A stretch of DNA of 64,000 nucleotides, from assembly GCF_018494055.1 (NCBI RefSeq), contig NZ_JABBFQ010000008.1, forward strand, positions 62,001 through 126,000. Reading direction: 5' to 3'. This document shows, one piece after another, positions 10,698-20,616 of this stretch; the first letter of the stretch is position 1, and each line of letters opens with the position of its first letter. The translations under genes were made by a program, and so were the position numbers. The notes below the pieces were generated by a model. That model was given only the letters and a program-made list of their open reading frames with translations, did no database searches and had not been told where the DNA came from. The stretch is from Rosenbergiella epipactidis. GTDB taxonomy: Bacteria; Pseudomonadota; Gammaproteobacteria; Enterobacterales; Enterobacteriaceae.

Positions 10698-11159
10698 ATG
10701 TCTATGATAGATAAAATTGATCGCAAGCTACTCGCCTTACTCCAAGAAGATTGCAGTCTCTCTTTACAGGCGTTAGCTGATGCCGTAAACCTCACGGCCA
10801 CGCCTTGTTGGAAGCGTTTAAAAAAGCTAGAAGAAGAGGGGATTATTCGCGCCCAAGTGGCGTTATTGAATCCAGACAAGTTAGGGCTTACCCTCACGGC
10901 ATTTATGTTTCTAAAAACTTTGCATCATAATCGTGAATGGTATATCGATTTTGTTCAACAGATCAAAACCATGCCAGAGGTCTTGGCGTGTCATCGACTC
11001 ACGGGTGAATATGATTATTTATTACGCGTTCAAGTTAAAGATATGAAATGTTACGACAACTTCTATAAAACGCTGGTCAATAGTATAGACGGCTTAAGCG
11101 TCGTGACATCCAGCTTTTCGATGGAAGAAATAAAGTATACAACAGCCCTACCGTTATAG
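10698..11159 (+). CDS. decR: Lrp/AsnC-family regulator DecR (YbaO)
   Basis: The product has 153 residues (E. coli DecR 152). An N-terminal winged helix-turn-helix (about residues 5-60, [24 protein letters not shown], then [16 protein letters not shown]) precedes an Lrp-type effector/oligomerisation domain. In E. coli it senses cysteine and activates the cyuPA cysteine-detoxification genes, which are not next to it here. E. coli has mdlA and mdlB directly downstream; here glnK follows instead. Confidence 0.92.
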   Translation: MSMIDKIDRKLLALLQEDCSLSLQALADAVNLTATPCWKRLKKLEEEGIIRAQVALLNPDKLGLTLTAFMFLKTLHHNREWYIDFVQQIKTMPEVLACHRLTGEYDYLLRVQVKDMKCYDNFYKTLVNSIDGLSVVTSSFSMEEIKYTTALPL

Positions 11160-11162
11160 CTT

Positions 11163-11210
11163 TGCACTGAAATGGCGCTGACTCAGTGCGGCGCGCACCG
11201 ATATAGTGCA
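11163..11210 (+). promoter_or_regulatory. Two NtrC-type enhancer sites upstream of glnK
   Basis: TGCACTGAAATGGCGCT (11163-11179) and CGCACCGATATAGTGCA (11194-11210) both fit the NtrC dyad GCAC-N7-GTGC, the first imperfectly. They are offset by 31 bp and centred about 137 and 106 bases before the predicted glnK start site, a typical enhancer distance. Confidence 0.75.
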
Positions 11211-11281
11211 ATGCTTCCTCTGCGTGGTAACTCACTCATCTTTGATCGTCCCATTCTGAATGCTCGCAAAGATTCATAATG

Positions 11282-11297
11282 TGGCACGCTTATTGCT
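11282..11297 (+). promoter_or_regulatory. Sigma-54 promoter of glnK-amtB
   Basis: TGGCACGCTTATTGCT is an essentially perfect -24/-12 element (GG and GC separated by 10 bases). It predicts transcription from about 11308, 30 bases before the glnK ATG. With the NtrC sites upstream this is the standard nitrogen-limitation promoter. Confidence 0.95.
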
Positions 11298-11337
11298 TCC
11301 TCAAAAGAAATATTGGCAGGCTGTCTGGGGAATATAA

Positions 11338-11676
11338 ATGAAACTAGTAACGGTAGTGATCAAACCTTTTAAACTCGAAGACGTGCGTGAAGCGTTATCG
11401 TCCATCGGAATTCAAGGTCTAACAGTTACGGAAGTGAAAGGTTTTGGTCGCCAAAAGGGGCATGCAGAGCTCTATCGCGGTGCAGAATATAGCGTCAACT
11501 TCCTGCCGAAAGTCAAAATTGATATTGCGATTGCTGAGGACCAATTAGAAGAAGTTATCGAGGTCATTACTAAAGCAGCTTATACCGGTAAAATTGGAGA
11601 CGGTAAAATTTTCGTCTCTAATCTGGAGCGGGTTATTCGTATTCGTACGGGCGAAATCGATGAGTCGGCACTGTAA
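11338..11676 (+). CDS. glnK: PII signal-transduction protein GlnK
   Basis: The product has 112 residues, the E. coli length. GlnK is a trimeric nitrogen sensor that plugs the AmtB ammonium channel when nitrogen is sufficient. The uridylylation site Tyr51 is present in the T-loop (GAEYSVNFLP), and the C-terminal signature TGKIGDGKIFV (about residues 83-93) is intact. It is co-transcribed with amtB, 25 bases downstream, from a sigma-54 promoter. Confidence 0.98.
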   Translation: MKLVTVVIKPFKLEDVREALSSIGIQGLTVTEVKGFGRQKGHAELYRGAEYSVNFLPKVKIDIAIAEDQLEEVIEVITKAAYTGKIGDGKIFVSNLERVIRIRTGEIDESAL

Positions 11677-11701
11677 TTTTATGCAGCGATTGGGGAATAA
11701 T

Positions 11702-12991
11702 ATGAAAAAAATAGTCTCACTGCTAAGTTTGTTTGCTGCGTTAGGGCTGCCAAGTTTAGCCTTTGCCGCACCGGAGCCTACCGCCAGCGGCGCAGATAAT
11801 GGCTTTATGATGATTTGTACGGCGCTCGTATTGTTTATGACCGTTCCTGGCGTGGCGCTGTTTTACGGTGGTTTAATTCGTGGTAAAAACGTTTTATCGT
11901 TGATGACCCAAGTCTTAGTCACCTTTGCCTTAGTCTGTGTGGTATGGGTTGTCTACGGCTACTCCCTGACATTCAGTGAAGGCAACAACTTTTTTGGTGG
12001 TTTCCAATGGACGCTGCTAAAAGGGATTGAACTGAAAGCAGTCATGGGCAGTATTTACCAATATATTCATGTTGCTTATCAAGCCTCCTTTGCGTGCATC
12101 ACGGTAGCCTTAGTGGTCGGCGCACTTGCTGAACGCGTTCGTTTTTCTGCGGTATTAATCTTCTCGCTGCTATGGGTCACCTTCTCTTACTTCCCTATTG
12201 CTCACATGGTCTGGGCCAATGGCCTGTTAGCGAAAGATGGTGCGCTGGACTTTGCTGGTGGCACGGTTGTGCATATCAACGCAGCCATCGGCGGCCTAGT
12301 GGGAGCCTGGGTACTGGGTAAACGGAGTGGATTTGGCAAAGAAGCTTTCAAACCCCATAACCTGCCAATGGTCTTCACCGGTACAGCGATTCTTTATATC
12401 GGTTGGTTTGGATTCAATGCAGGGTCTGCAGCATCAGCTAATGAAATTGCGGCGCTTGCTTTTGTGAATACCATTGTTGCCACGGCGGGTGCGATATTAT
12501 CATGGACGTTTGGTGAATGGGCAATCCGCGGCAAACCTTCACTCCTTGGTGCATGTTCGGGTTTCATCGCCGGATTAGTGGCTATCACCCCAGCTTGTGG
12601 CTATGTAGGCGTCGGTGGGGCGCTGGTTATCGGGGTTGTCGGTGGGTTAGCAGGTATTTGGGGCGTGACTGGGTTAAAACGTTTCCTTCGCGTGGACGAT
12701 CCTTGTGATGTCTTCGGCGTGCACGGCGTCTGTGGTATCGTTGGCTGCCTCTTAACAGGTGTCTTTGCATCCTCTTCTTTAGGTGGCGTAGGCTACGCAG
12801 AAGGTGTGACGATGGGACATCAAGTGTGGATTCAATTACTCAGTTGTCTTGTCACCATTGTATGGTCTGGCGTTGTCGCGTTCATAAGTTTCAAGATTGC
12901 GGATATGACGGTCGGACTCAGAGTAAGCGAAGATTTAGAGCGTGAAGGCCTTGATGTGAATAGTCATGGTGAAAATGCCTACAACCAATAA
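11702..12991 (+). CDS. amtB: Ammonium transporter AmtB
   Basis: The start chosen is ATG 11702 (MKKIVSLLSL), giving 429 residues (E. coli 428) with TTGGGGA upstream; the open frame reaches back into glnK but has no homology there. A signal peptide (about 1-22, FA-AP) is followed by 11 membrane segments. The pore histidines are visible in GGTVVHINA and DVFGVHGVCG, and the C-terminal tail ends in SHGENAYNQ. It forms the trimeric ammonium channel of the inner membrane, gated by GlnK. Confidence 0.97.
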   Translation: MKKIVSLLSLFAALGLPSLAFAAPEPTASGADNGFMMICTALVLFMTVPGVALFYGGLIRGKNVLSLMTQVLVTFALVCVVWVVYGYSLTFSEGNNFFGGFQWTLLKGIELKAVMGSIYQYIHVAYQASFACITVALVVGALAERVRFSAVLIFSLLWVTFSYFPIAHMVWANGLLAKDGALDFAGGTVVHINAAIGGLVGAWVLGKRSGFGKEAFKPHNLPMVFTGTAILYIGWFGFNAGSAASANEIAALAFVNTIVATAGAILSWTFGEWAIRGKPSLLGACSGFIAGLVAITPACGYVGVGGALVIGVVGGLAGIWGVTGLKRFLRVDDPCDVFGVHGVCGIVGCLLTGVFASSSLGGVGYAEGVTMGHQVWIQLLSCLVTIVWSGVVAFISFKIADMTVGLRVSEDLEREGLDVNSHGENAYNQ

Positions 12992-13011
12992 AGCTCACTA
13001 AGAAAACCTCA

Positions 13012-13045
13012 ATACAGCCTGGCTCAAGTCCAGGCTGTATAATTT
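13012..13045. terminator. Bidirectional terminator between amtB and tesB
   Basis: A perfect 11-bp stem, ATACAGCCTGG (13012-13022) with CCAGGCTGTAT (13030-13040), is followed by AATTT. It lies between convergent genes and overlaps the last bases of tesB. Confidence 0.8.
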
Positions 13046-13916
13046 AGGCCTTATCAAGATGTTGTCGAATAACCCCTTCCTGAGCCGTCGAGGCAATTAA
13101 TGTGCCTTGGTTATCGTAAAACGCACCTCGTACGAACCCACGACTATTTTGTGCTGAAGGGCTTTCTATATCATAGAGCAGCCAATCATTGATGTTGATG
13201 GGGCGATGGAACCACATGGAGTGGTCAACCGTAGCTACTTGCATATCTTCTTCTAAAAACCCTTTCCCATGGGGTTGTAAGGCGACAGGAAGAAAATTGA
13301 GATCGGCTGCATATCCTAACAGCGCACTGTGGAGGAAAGAGTGCTCGTCGAGCTGGCCATTCGCTTTCAGCCATAACTGACGTTCCCCCGCACTGACATG
13401 ACCTTTTAAAGGGTTATAAGGTTGAACGGGACGGATCTCTAGCGCACGCTCGGCACTGAAGGCATTTACAAAACGTTTGTTTATGGCGGTCGGTGAGAGT
13501 TGGCGTACCAGCTCCTGTTCAGTGGCTAAGGAGAACGGGGCAGGGGCCTGAGGCATGTCGGTTTGATGCGAGAAGCCTGGCTCATTCGAATGGAATGAGG
13601 CTGTCATGGTGAAAATAAGTTGTTCATTTTGCGAAGCCACTATGCGTCGCGCGCTCAGGCTTCTTCCGTCGCGCAATATCTCAACGTCGTAATGGATCGG
13701 TAAAGCGCTATCACCTGGACGTAAGAAGTAACTGTGGCAAGAGTGGATGAGTCGATCAGCAAGCGTTGTTTGTTGCGCCGCACTGATGGCTTGAGCAATA
13801 ACTTGGCCGCCAAATACTTGGCGAAGCCCTAAGTTTTCACATTGACCCACAAAGTGTAGGGGGCCGATTTTTGTGAGGCTCAGTAATTCGGTTAACGCGT
13901 TAAGTGCTTGACTCAT
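13044..13916 (-). CDS. tesB: Acyl-CoA thioesterase II
   Basis: The start chosen is MSQALNALTELL at 13916, which gives 290 residues (E. coli 286) and has an AGGATAG ribosome site; the frame stays open 8 codons upstream. It is a double hot-dog thioesterase that hydrolyses medium- to long-chain acyl-CoA. Recognisable segments are GLRQVFGGQVIAQA, HSYFLRPGDS and DHSMWFHRP (the last with the catalytic aspartate region). It is convergent with amtB. Confidence 0.95.
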   Translation of the reverse strand: MSQALNALTELLSLTKIGPLHFVGQCENLGLRQVFGGQVIAQAISAAQQTTLADRLIHSCHSYFLRPGDSALPIHYDVEILRDGRSLSARRIVASQNEQLIFTMTASFHSNEPGFSHQTDMPQAPAPFSLATEQELVRQLSPTAINKRFVNAFSAERALEIRPVQPYNPLKGHVSAGERQLWLKANGQLDEHSFLHSALLGYAADLNFLPVALQPHGKGFLEEDMQVATVDHSMWFHRPININDWLLYDIESPSAQNSRGFVRGAFYDNQGTLIASTAQEGVIRQHLDKA

Positions 13917-14089
13917 TGATCTATCCTCATGATGAATCATCTGACTTTATATTAATTAAAATCAAAAAATAGCGGATTTAACAGGCATATTTTCGATTAT
14001 GTGCCACAATTATTTTGTTACGATAGCTACCCTATTGGCAAAATTAAAACAATATTGTGGTTAGATTGGTTCACAAGGAGAAGACATCA

Positions 14090-14560
14090 ATGAAAACAAA
14101 ACACGTATTGGGCGGATTACTTATCTCATTAGCAGTCACATCCTGCGCGAGCCATAGCGGTTCACCTGTGCCAATTGCTAACGATCCAACAACTAAAGCG
14201 GTCGCACCGTTCTCACTCAGCGGTTCAGTCTTTGTTCGTCAACGTATGGCAATCCCAGCCAATGCTGCACTGACCGTGACCCTATCGGATGCTTCAGGCG
14301 GTCCAGGACAGACGAAAGTGCTTGCTCAGCAAGTACAGACGCTATCGGGTAAACAATCACCCTTCAATTACGTATTGCCACTACAAGGTGTACAACTTGG
14401 CGCTCATAGCCAAGCCTTGTTAACCGCTGCAATCACGCTGAACGGTAAAGTGATTTTTGCCTCTGACCAATTGCAATCTATCACTAGCGTGGCGAGCCAG
14501 AAAAAAGACATCAACTTAGTGGCTGTTCCACAAGTTGCCCTTCCTGTCGCCGCACAATAG
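14090..14560 (+). CDS. ybaY: YbaY family lipoprotein
   Basis: The start chosen is ATG 14090 (MKTKHVLGGL) after AAGGAG; 156 residues, shorter than E. coli YbaY (190), which has a longer variable tail. It has a lipoprotein signal with lipobox VTSC (Cys19) and then a YscW-type pilotin-like domain: SGSVFVRQRMAIPANAALTVTLSDAS and a second part with AAITLNGKVIFASD. Its function is unknown; it is probably an outer-membrane lipoprotein. Confidence 0.9.
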   Translation: MKTKHVLGGLLISLAVTSCASHSGSPVPIANDPTTKAVAPFSLSGSVFVRQRMAIPANAALTVTLSDASGGPGQTKVLAQQVQTLSGKQSPFNYVLPLQGVQLGAHSQALLTAAITLNGKVIFASDQLQSITSVASQKKDINLVAVPQVALPVAAQ

Positions 14561-14585
14561 TGCTTTGCTAATTATCGTTGGTGGG

Positions 14586-14900
14586 CTACGGCCGCCAACG
14601 ATATCTCTTCATATTAACGCTTCCCGCGTCACTGACCTCAATCCCTTCCTGACGTAAAATATCGCTTTGCAGGATACCCCTTTCTCCAGATAGAGAAATT
14701 TTCCCTTGCTGAGAAATAACCCGATGCCAAGGTAACTGAGAGTGTTGAGGGAGATGCTTAAGAATTCTGCCCACTTGTCGGGCGGCACGAGGATGACCTG
14801 CCAATAGGGCGACATCGCCATAGCTGCTAACGCTGCCGCGGGGAATGGCATCAATCACTAACCAAACACGTTGTTCGAACGACGGTTCTTGAGTAGACAT
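14586..14900 (-). CDS. atl: Alkyltransferase-like protein Atl (YbaZ)
   Basis: The product has 104 residues. It resembles the C-terminal DNA-binding domain of O6-alkylguanine-DNA alkyltransferase, but the active-site PCHR is PWHR (in LPWHRVISQQG), so it binds alkylated bases and cannot repair them itself. In E. coli this protein flags bulky O6-alkylguanine lesions for nucleotide excision repair. It lies divergent from ffs, as in E. coli. The shorter N terminus compared with E. coli annotation agrees with the domain limits. Confidence 0.92.
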   Translation of the reverse strand: MSTQEPSFEQRVWLVIDAIPRGSVSSYGDVALLAGHPRAARQVGRILKHLPQHSQLPWHRVISQQGKISLSGERGILQSDILRQEGIEVSDAGSVNMKRYRWRP

Positions 14901-14964
14901 AAAGACAATTGATTCCTTGAGTGAGTCGGAGTGCTTAATAAAACAACGGTTGGCGCTATCAAGC

Positions 14965-14993
14965 TTGCATTTCTAACGCCCATCTACCATAAT
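14965..14993 (+). promoter_or_regulatory. Sigma-70 promoter of ffs
   Basis: TTGCAT (14965-14970), 17 bases, then CATAAT (14988-14993). It predicts a start near 15000, about 20 bases before mature 4.5S RNA. This agrees with a 5' leader removed by RNase P. Confidence 0.65.
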
Positions 14994-15020
14994 CTCACTC
15001 GCTCTTAGGAGCAACTCAAT

Positions 15021-15134
15021 GGGGACCTTGTTGGTTCTCCCGCAATGTTAACCTGTTAACCCGGTCAGGTCCGGAAGGAAGCAGCCGCAGCAGGTAACAC
15101 ATGTGCCGGGATGTCGCTGGCAAGGGCCCCACCC
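15021..15134 (+). ncRNA. ffs: 4.5S RNA of the signal recognition particle
   Basis: The 114-base gene matches E. coli 4.5S RNA in length and layout. The tetraloop hairpin core is present: GGTCAGGTCCGGAAGGAAGC (15063-15082), with GGAA loop and the asymmetric bulge side AGCAGCC. The ends GGGGACC (15021) and GGGCCCC (15124) pair to close the rod. It pairs with Ffh and targets nascent membrane proteins to FtsY and SecYEG. Confidence 0.96.
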
Positions 15135-15203
15135 AATTCGTCGCCACCTTTATTTACTCGCACTTTAGGCATCCTTGCCTTCCTTCCTAAAGAAAACTTT
15201 TCC

Positions 15204-15428
15204 CTAGCGAACGTATTTCCAGACGGTTGCAGGAACCTTATCGTATAGCTTGTTCATGGTTAACTCAGCGAGACGATGGTCGGCAGCTGAATAGAAAACC
15301 ACCAACTCATCATCTGATAACTCATATTTATTCTTCTCAATCACTCTTTCTAGCGTTTCAATAGAGCGGCAACGTCTAAGACGCATTAAATAGTCATTCT
15401 TAGTTAAGGGTAAGGTGTTGGTGTTCAT
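15204..15428 (-). CDS. hha: Haemolysin-expression modulator Hha
   Basis: The product has 74 residues (E. coli Hha 72). The Hha/YmoA fold is nearly fully conserved ([20 protein letters not shown], then [20 protein letters not shown]). Hha binds H-NS and modulates silencing of AT-rich, horizontally acquired DNA. The single cysteine (Cys20 here, Cys18 in E. coli), whose oxidation is linked to TomB-dependent inactivation, is kept. It lies directly after tomB in one operon. Confidence 0.96.
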   Translation of the reverse strand: MNTNTLPLTKNDYLMRLRRCRSIETLERVIEKNKYELSDDELVVFYSAADHRLAELTMNKLYDKVPATVWKYVR

Positions 15429-15462
15429 TATTATTGGTTACTCATACTTATTTATTGTTTTA

Positions 15463-15798
15463 TTAAAAATAGTGAAAAAGCGTATCGGATAATTGTTTCC
15501 AATCTTTGATTTCTTTCGGTGTGACTCCATAGTTTCCTAATAATTGAGAACTATGGTCTAAAAATTGGTCAAGCGCTTCAATTAGAGCCGTATCTTGTGA
15601 GTATTTGATCCTGTAATTGATTCCTATGTTAGCGATATGTTCAATAAAGTCGTTCAATAACAGAGATTCGGTAGCGGTAGGGTCATTCACAGCAAATTGA
15701 CTCGTTTCGTTTAATAACAATTCACATTCGCTGTAGAGTTTTTCACAAAGATATTTTAGTTGCGCAATATCGAAATACTTTGGCGTATATTCATCCAT
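15463..15798 (-). CDS. tomB: Hha antagonist TomB
   Basis: The start chosen is the second of two adjacent ATGs (MDEYTPKYFDIAQLKYLCEKL, as in E. coli), with GAGGTG upstream; the other gives one more residue. It has about 111 residues, against 124 in E. coli: the last dozen residues, which include a C-terminal cysteine in E. coli, are missing. The conserved NDP and LLLNDFIEHIANIGINYRIK region is intact. TomB counteracts Hha toxicity in an oxygen-dependent way. Confidence 0.9.
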   Translation of the reverse strand: MDEYTPKYFDIAQLKYLCEKLYSECELLLNETSQFAVNDPTATESLLLNDFIEHIANIGINYRIKYSQDTALIEALDQFLDHSSQLLGNYGVTPKEIKDWKQLSDTLFHYF

Positions 15799-16077
15799 CA
15801 TTCACCTCTTCATCTTCAGATTGAAAAGTGATCGCTTAGTCGACACCAAATTGAGTCAGTCGTTTAGTTTTCAGTCACTGCAGGATAACGCTCGAACAGA
15901 TCCTATCCTTGCTGGTGATAAGATTATTGATATTATAATAGTAATTAACCCAATAATAGATAGCTTTTAACTATCAACGATAACAGGTTTATTATAAACC
16001 ACTTAGCCAAAATCAAAAAGCGTCGGTCGTAAATAGCGGTTAAAAATGTAAGCATATCATTACATTACGTGGACAAT

Positions 16078-16102
16078 AAAAAAGGGCTGCCGGAGCAGCC
16101 CT
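16078..16102 (-). terminator. Intrinsic terminator after acrB
   Basis: On the minus strand a 7-bp GC stem (GGGCTGC, CTCC loop region, GCAGCCC) is followed by a run of six T. It lies about 26 bases after the acrB stop and closes the acrAB operon. Confidence 0.9.
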
Positions 16103-16127
16103 ATATCTTAAGGGAAGGGGGTAGGGA

Positions 16128-19100
16128 TTACTGCTTCTTCTCTTTTTGTCCACCGAAGCGACGGCGAACGACAACAAAGAAGACAGGAACTAAGAAGATA
16201 GCTAAACAGGTAGCTGTCACCATCCCCCCGATAACCCCTGTCCCGACAGCATTCTGTGCACCGGAACCGGCACCAGAGCTAATCGCTAAGGGAAGTACAC
16301 CCAACATGAAGGCCATTGAGGTCATCAAGATAGGACGCAAACGCATACGTACCGCATCCAGAGTCGCCTCCATTAGTCCTTTACCTTCCTTCATCAAGTC
16401 CACGGCGAATTCAACAATCAAGATGGCATTCTTCGCGGATATCCCGACGGTGGTTAACAGTCCAACGACAAAGTAGACGTCGTTACTCATTCCACGCATG
16501 GTTGTGAAGGCGAGCGCACCGATAACCCCTAGTGGTACCACTAACATTACTGCGAACGGTATCGACCAGCTTTCATACAGTGCGGCAAGACAGAGGAATA
16601 CCACAATTAAGGAGATCGCATATAATGCGGGTGCCTGGTTTCCTGACATACGCTCTTGGTATGACATGCCGGTCCACTGGTAACCTATTCCTTGTGGTAG
16701 CTTGGAAGCCAATTGCTCCATCAGGTTCATGGCTTCACCGGAGCTTTTACCCGGAGCTGCTTGCCCCAAGATTTCCAATGAAGGCAATCCGTTATAACGC
16801 TCCAAACGAGGTGAACCATACTGCCATTTTGCACTGGTAAAGGCTGAGAAAGGTACCATTTCGCCGTCACTGTTACGGACGTACCACTTGTTGATATCGC
16901 TAGGTAACATGCGGGAATCCGCTTCACCCATCACGTAAACTTTCTTCACCCGTCCACGGTCAATAAAGTCGTTGACGTAGTTACCGCCCCAACTCGCACT
17001 GAGCGTCGTATTGATATCGGAAATTGATACACCCAGCGCACGGGCTTTTTCTTGGTCGATAATCAGCTTGTACTGCGGTGTATCTTCCAAACCGTTTGGA
17101 CGCATACCCACTAATACATCAGGATGTTGCGCAGCCATACCCAGTAATTGGTTACGGGCTTGCATCAGCTTGTCATGACCTAAGTTGGCATTATCCACCA
17201 GCTCAAAGTCGAAACCTGTTGCGTTACCTAACTCGATAATGGCTGGTAAGTTAAACGGAATGACGATGGCATCTTTAATTTTACCTAAAGCGACCATTGC
17301 GCGGCTGGCGATGGCATCGACTTTATCGGCCGCTGCCGTCCGGTCTTCCCAAGGTTTTAAGCTTAAGAAGGCGATACCGGTATTCTGGCCACGTCCGGCA
17401 AAACCAAATCCGTTCACGGTAAAGACAGATTTAACTGTGTCTTTCTCATGTGTCAGGAAGTAATCCGTTACCTGATCAAGAACCTTCTCAGTACGCTGTT
17501 GTGTCGCGCCTGCGGGGAGCTGCGCCTGAACCACTAACAACCCTTGGTCTTCTTCCGGTAAGAAGGAAGTGGGGAGCTTCATAAACAACCACACCATGCC
17601 AGCGAAAATCACCACGTAGATGATCAGGTAGCGACCAGTACGGCGGATAATATGACTGACACTGTTGACATAGTGGTTGGTGCTCTTATCAAACATTCTA
17701 TTAAACCAACCAAAGAAACCTTTTTCTTTATGGTCGTTGTTATCATGTTTTTTAAGCAAAGTCGCACAAAGGGCAGGGGTCAGAATCATCGCAACCAGTA
17801 CCGATAGCACCATTGCAGACACAATAGTAATCGAGAACTGACGGTAGATAACCCCGGTAGAGCCACCAAAGAATGCCATTGGAATAAAGACCGCTGACAA
17901 TACTAGGGCAATACCGACTAGCGCACCTTGGATTTGTTCCATCGAGCGCTTAGTCGCCTCTTTAGGATCCAAACCTTCCTCTTCCATCACCCGTTCGACG
18001 TTTTCGACGACCACGATGGCATCATCGACTAAGAGTCCTATCGCAAGGACCAGCCCGAACATGGTGAGGGTATTTATCGAATACCCAAAGGCGCTGATTA
18101 TTCCAAATGTCCCTAAAAGGACGACCGGCACCGCGATGGTAGGAATAAGCGTGGCGCGGAAGCTTTGCAGGAACATATACATCACTAAGAAAACCAACAC
18201 GATGGCTTCGAAGAGTGTTTTGACAACCTCAAAAATCGAAATTTTTACGAAGGGAGTCGTATCGTACGGGTAAACTAACTTCATACCATGCGGGAAAAAA
18301 GGCTCCATTTCTTTCAGGCGCGCTTTCACTGCGTTGGCGGTATCCAGTGCGTTTGCACCGGTAGCGAGTTTAATCCCTAATCCCGATGCGGGGTGACCAT
18401 TAAAGCGTGCGATAACTTCATAGTTCTCACCACCTAGCTTAATGGTTGCCACATCACGCAGACGAACGGTTGATCCATCGGTATTCGTTTTTAATAAAAT
18501 TTTACCGAACTCTTCAGGGCTCGTTAGTCGAGTCTGCGCGATAATCGAGGAGTTCAGTTGTTGATCAGCAACAGCCGGTGCGCCCCCTAACTGACCCGCA
18601 GAGACTTGGGAGTTTTGAGCCTTGATCGCGGTGATGATATCACCTGGAGTAAGGTTATAATTGACCAGCTTTGCAGGGTCCATCCAAATCCGCATCGCGT
18701 ATTGCGCACCGAAGAGTTGGGTGTCACCGACACCTGTCGTCCGGCTGATCGGGTCTTTAACGTTAGAGGAGATATAATCGGCAAGGTCGTTCATATCCAT
18801 ACTGCCGTCTTCGCTGACAAACCCTGCAACCATCAAGAAGCTACTGGAGGATTTTTGAACGTTAATCCCCTGTTGTTGCACCTCTTGTGGCAGCAATGGC
18901 ATTGCCAACTGCAGTTTGTTCTGAACCTGAACCTGCGCAATATCCGCATCGGTGCCTGACGCGAAGGTCAGGGTTAACTGCAAGTTACCAGAAGAGTCAC
19001 TGTTAGAGGACATATAAAGCAGTCCATCTAAGCCATTCATATTCTGTTCAATAACCTGAGTCACAGAGTCTTGCAATGTTTTTGCATCCGCCCCTGGATA

Positions 19101-19244
19101 GGCTGCACGGATTTGCACCGCTGGGGGGGCAACTTCGGGATACTGCTCGATCGGAAGTTTCATGATCGAGAGCGCCCCGACCATCATAATAACGATGGCG
19201 AGTACCCAGGCAAATATGGGGCGATCTATAAAGAACTTAGCCAT
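16128..19244 (-). CDS. acrB: AcrB multidrug efflux RND transporter
   Basis: The product has 1038 residues (E. coli 1049). It is the proton-driven inner-membrane pump of the AcrAB-TolC complex. It starts [17 protein letters not shown] and has 12 membrane segments with two large periplasmic loops. The proton-relay pair is present in [17 protein letters not shown] (about residue 407) and the TM10 lysine in [14 protein letters not shown]. It follows acrA by 28 bases. The substrate range cannot be read, but the close match to AcrB suggests the housekeeping pump. Confidence 0.97.
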   Translation of the reverse strand: MAKFFIDRPIFAWVLAIVIMMVGALSIMKLPIEQYPEVAPPAVQIRAAYPGADAKTLQDSVTQVIEQNMNGLDGLLYMSSNSDSSGNLQLTLTFASGTDADIAQVQVQNKLQLAMPLLPQEVQQQGINVQKSSSSFLMVAGFVSEDGSMDMNDLADYISSNVKDPISRTTGVGDTQLFGAQYAMRIWMDPAKLVNYNLTPGDIITAIKAQNSQVSAGQLGGAPAVADQQLNSSIIAQTRLTSPEEFGKILLKTNTDGSTVRLRDVATIKLGGENYEVIARFNGHPASGLGIKLATGANALDTANAVKARLKEMEPFFPHGMKLVYPYDTTPFVKISIFEVVKTLFEAIVLVFLVMYMFLQSFRATLIPTIAVPVVLLGTFGIISAFGYSINTLTMFGLVLAIGLLVDDAIVVVENVERVMEEEGLDPKEATKRSMEQIQGALVGIALVLSAVFIPMAFFGGSTGVIYRQFSITIVSAMVLSVLVAMILTPALCATLLKKHDNNDHKEKGFFGWFNRMFDKSTNHYVNSVSHIIRRTGRYLIIYVVIFAGMVWLFMKLPTSFLPEEDQGLLVVQAQLPAGATQQRTEKVLDQVTDYFLTHEKDTVKSVFTVNGFGFAGRGQNTGIAFLSLKPWEDRTAAADKVDAIASRAMVALGKIKDAIVIPFNLPAIIELGNATGFDFELVDNANLGHDKLMQARNQLLGMAAQHPDVLVGMRPNGLEDTPQYKLIIDQEKARALGVSISDINTTLSASWGGNYVNDFIDRGRVKKVYVMGEADSRMLPSDINKWYVRNSDGEMVPFSAFTSAKWQYGSPRLERYNGLPSLEILGQAAPGKSSGEAMNLMEQLASKLPQGIGYQWTGMSYQERMSGNQAPALYAISLIVVFLCLAALYESWSIPFAVMLVVPLGVIGALAFTTMRGMSNDVYFVVGLLTTVGISAKNAILIVEFAVDLMKEGKGLMEATLDAVRMRLRPILMTSMAFMLGVLPLAISSGAGSGAQNAVGTGVIGGMVTATCLAIFLVPVFFVVVRRRFGGQKEKKQ

Positions 19245-19272
19245 ATGTCAGTGGCTCCTGTTAACGCATAAA

Positions 19273-20451
19273 TTATTCAGACTGCGTCGATGCAGCATCA
19301 TCTTTCTGGTCGGCGCTGACTTCTTTCGGCGACACTTTCGCACCTTGTGCGGCACGTTGTACCCCTACAGAAATCACACGGTCGCCCGCTTTAAGGCCAG
19401 ACGTCACCAGCCACTTATCACCAATTGCTTCTTGAGCGGTGACTTGGCGAACATCAACTTTATCCTCGTCATTGACGACCATAGCAGTTGCTTGACCTGT
19501 CGGCGTACGAGCAATGGCTTGTTGTGGCACCAGTAGCGCGTTTTGGTTAACGCCTTCTTCTACCCGCGCACGCACAAACATGCCTGGCAGTAAGCTATGG
19601 TCAGGATTCGGCACGATGGCGCGCAAAGTGATCGATCCCGTCGTTTGATCGACTGTTACGTCAGAAAACTCCAGCGTTCCTTTTTGTTTCAAGGTGGTGC
19701 CATCGTTTAAGACGATAGTGACAGGCGCTTTACCTTTACCTTGAGTCAGTTCACCGGACGATAACTGATTACGTAAACGCATAAAGTCGTCACTGGATTG
19801 CGTCAGGTCGACATAGAGCGGATCAAGTTGCTGTACGGTGGCCAGGGCGGTGGTTTGACCATTCTGAACCAAAGCACCTTCGGTGACGGCTGTCTTACCA
19901 ATACGGCCTGAAATCGGTGACGAGACCTTGGTATATGCGAGGTTAATGCGGGCATTTTCCACCGCCGCTTGGGCTGAGCGAACTGCTGCATTATTCTGCG
20001 CTAAGGTCGCCGCCGCCGTATCGTAGTCTTGTTGGCTAATATATTTTGTGCCTAACAGAGGTTTATAACGGTTCAGAGTCACTTGTGCGATACGCGCATT
20101 AGCTTGGGCTTTAGCAAGATCCCCGACAGCGCTGTTGTAAGTGGCTTGATAAGGTGCGGGATCAATTTGGTAGAGGGATTCACCCGCTTTGATATCGGTT
20201 CCCTCTACAAAATTGCGCTTCAAAATGATGCCTGAAACTTGAGGACGGACTTCGGCTACACGATAAGCAGAGGTTCTTCCCGGTAGTTCAGTCGTCATGT
20301 TTACAGGAGCGGCTTTCAATGTGACAACACCGACTTCAGGCGCAGATTTTTGTGCAGACTGCTGTGATTTGTCATCACAACCACTTAGCACTACTGCCCC
20401 TGATAACATCAGAATTGCTGCCAGAGGTGTCAATCCTCTGTTCATTTTCAT
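19273..20451 (-). CDS. acrA: AcrA periplasmic adaptor lipoprotein
   Basis: The product has 392 residues (E. coli 397). It has a lipoprotein signal with lipobox LSGC (Cys25), then the lipoyl domain (ELPGRTSAYRVAEVRPQVSG), the alpha-hairpin (about residues 100-170), the beta-barrel and the membrane-proximal domain. It bridges AcrB to TolC, which is encoded elsewhere. It is the first gene of acrAB, divergent from acrR across the AcrR operator. Confidence 0.96.
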   Translation of the reverse strand: MKMNRGLTPLAAILMLSGAVVLSGCDDKSQQSAQKSAPEVGVVTLKAAPVNMTTELPGRTSAYRVAEVRPQVSGIILKRNFVEGTDIKAGESLYQIDPAPYQATYNSAVGDLAKAQANARIAQVTLNRYKPLLGTKYISQQDYDTAAATLAQNNAAVRSAQAAVENARINLAYTKVSSPISGRIGKTAVTEGALVQNGQTTALATVQQLDPLYVDLTQSSDDFMRLRNQLSSGELTQGKGKAPVTIVLNDGTTLKQKGTLEFSDVTVDQTTGSITLRAIVPNPDHSLLPGMFVRARVEEGVNQNALLVPQQAIARTPTGQATAMVVNDEDKVDVRQVTAQEAIGDKWLVTSGLKAGDRVISVGVQRAAQGAKVSPKEVSADQKDDAASTQSE

Positions 20452-20533
20452 AATAAAACCTCTACTCGTCCGGTATTAGGACCCGACAATAAATGGTGTC
20501 GAGAAATGTGTGTAAAGATAAAGCGTGTTATAG

Positions 20534-20557
20534 TACATATATACATGAATGTATGTA
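20534..20557. promoter_or_regulatory. AcrR operator in the acrR-acrA intergenic region
   Basis: This is a 24-bp imperfect palindrome with outer arms TACATA and TATGTA and centre ATGAAT. It matches the E. coli AcrR operator at most positions, the right half being identical (GAATGTATGTA). It predicts repression of acrAB and autorepression of acrR. Confidence 0.85.
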
Positions 20558-20616
20558 AGCATTAGTGCAACAATTATTCTAACAATAACGCAGAATTTAA
20601 AGCTAAATTATTCACT

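Noticed and set aside
13941-14056. Longer TesB and YbaY N-termini (starts at 13940 and 14057)
   Set aside because: The extensions have no family match, and the chosen inner ATGs have clear ribosome sites at proper distance.
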